Shown here: positions 15,560 to 16,055 of the stretch, one piece after another
Numbering within the stretch: position 1 is the first letter of the stretch
How the letters are laid out: the number at the start of each line of letters is the position of its first letter
DNA from: Mollicutes bacterium
Lineage (GTDB): Bacteria; Bacillota_I; Bacilli_A; RF39; UBA660
DNA: 16,055 nucleotides
NCBI GenBank assembly: GCA_003560455.1
Contig: PWIL01000094.1
Coordinates: 1-16,055 of the forward strand
Direction: 5' to 3'
Position numbers and translations under genes: made by a program
Notes under the pieces: model-generated
Told to the model about the DNA's origin: nothing
The model's input: the letters and a program-made list of their open reading frames with translations, nothing else
Database searches by the model: none

Positions 15560-16055
15560 TTATATAACTCTAATTCCTCCAAAAAACGATTGTAATATTA
15601 TTGTAGCAATATAAAACAAAATAAGAGCTATTCCTATTAAAAAAGGCATATATTTAATTCCGTATTTTTCATTTCCTTTATTTATAAGTGCAATAATAAG
15701 AGAACCGAAAGCAGTAGTTATTATAATGTTCACATATGCAAAATTTTTCAAAAAACTTTCAGATAAAGATACCGAAGCTAATCTCACAGGAGTTGTTGCT
15801 TCTTCTGCCATAAATTGCATTGCGATTGATTCACTAAGTCTTGAAAGAACACCAGCAAGTTGTATTGAAACAGCGTAAAGAATGGGCGCAATTAAACAAG
15901 ATGCAATGAAAATAAAAAGAGCATAAACGAATATTGTTGAATTTACTTCTTTCCTAAGAACTTCAGTTTCTTCAATATTATCAGCAATACTTTCAAGTAA
16001 AACCGAAAGCTCGCCACCAGAATTTAAACCTTCAATTATTATTTTAATTGTTTTA
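15560..16055 (-). CDS. ArlJ/TadC-type (T2SSF) pilus platform protein, C-terminal part
   Basis: The reading frame stays open from the stop at 15560-15562 to the window edge, giving 164 residues of the C-terminal end; ATG 15820 is internal, not the start. The visible part begins with a cytoplasmic T2SSF segment containing IIEGLNSGGELSVLLESI and ADNIEETEVLRKEV. Three membrane helices follow: VYALFIFIASCLIAPILYA, NFAYVNIIITTAFGSLIIALI and MPFLIGIALILFYIATIIL. This fits the ArlJ/TadC/PilC family, the inner-membrane platform on which the ATPase turns to insert or extract pilins. The partner ATPase is expected upstream, beyond the right edge. It is followed after 47 nt by the pilin gene. Confidence 0.9.
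   Translation of the reverse strand, partial: KTIKIIIEGLNSGGELSVLLESIADNIEETEVLRKEVNSTIFVYALFIFIASCLIAPILYAVSIQLAGVLSRLSESIAMQFMAEEATTPVRLASVSLSESFLKNFAYVNIIITTAFGSLIIALINKGNEKYGIKYMPFLIGIALILFYIATIILQSFFGGIRVI

Noticed and set aside
15560..15820. An 86-residue stand-alone membrane protein starting at ATG 15820
   Set aside because: The frame stays open to the window edge, and the upstream part reads as a T2SSF domain (GLNSGGELSVLLESI), so this ATG is internal to a platform protein gene.

Overview
The window looks like archaeal chromosome from a small-genome, AT-rich lineage, most plausibly a DPANN-type group (Woesearchaeota/Pacearchaeota/Aenigmarchaeota-like); I cannot fix the phylum from sequence alone. 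Support comes from an initiator tRNA-Met with A1:U72, three G:C pairs above the anticodon loop and no encoded CCA; a membrane-anchored LonB protease; Cdc48 with N, D1 and D2 domains; class III (prepilin-type) signal peptides with Gln at +1; archaeal TATA boxes 24-33 nt upstream of start codons (leaderless messages); and Shine-Dalgarno motifs of the GGAGGT/GGTGAT type at internal operon genes.

Layout. 1-877: the 5' part of a Lys/Arg-rich repetitive basic protein (minus), a 21-codon ORF that reads like the beginning of an ABC-transporter ATPase, the initiator tRNA-Met (minus) and a disordered Lys/Ser-rich protein (plus). 882-5476 (minus): lonB, then tldD and tldE/pmbA, a proteolysis block. 5522-7065 (minus): scpA, scpB and a short PRC-barrel gene; ScpA/ScpB are the kleisin and winged-helix partners of SMC condensin. 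7134-9731 (minus): a small HTH regulator followed by cdc48, starting from a control region that holds a perfect TTTATATA box and two or three copies of an imperfect palindrome. 9846-10046 (plus): a two-helix membrane protein.

10078-16055 is a cell-surface/pilus region. Two plus-strand pilin-like genes run head-on, with overlapping stop codons, into a four-gene minus-strand operon (a Sec-secreted protein with a repeated Ig-like module, then three proteins with N-terminal prepilin-like helices). Next come a plus-strand gene fusing two zinc-knuckle repeats, a CBS pair and a winged helix, a typical small archaeal pilin (KKGQAALEYLLTYGWAIL start), and, cut by the window edge, the C-terminal part of an ArlJ/TadC-type (T2SSF) membrane platform protein. 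The pilin and platform genes suggest a type IV pilus-like appendage; the two head-to-head sets of pilin-like proteins with Ig-like C-terminal parts are the least ordinary content here.

The central block (882-9731) is ordinary archaeal housekeeping. The most useful second looks are the pilin-like cluster, the truncated-looking 68-residue pilin at the convergent junction, the operator repeats before the HTH-cdc48 pair, the zinc-knuckle/CBS/wHTH fusion, the tRNA with an extra T-arm base, and the ABC-ATPase-like fragment.
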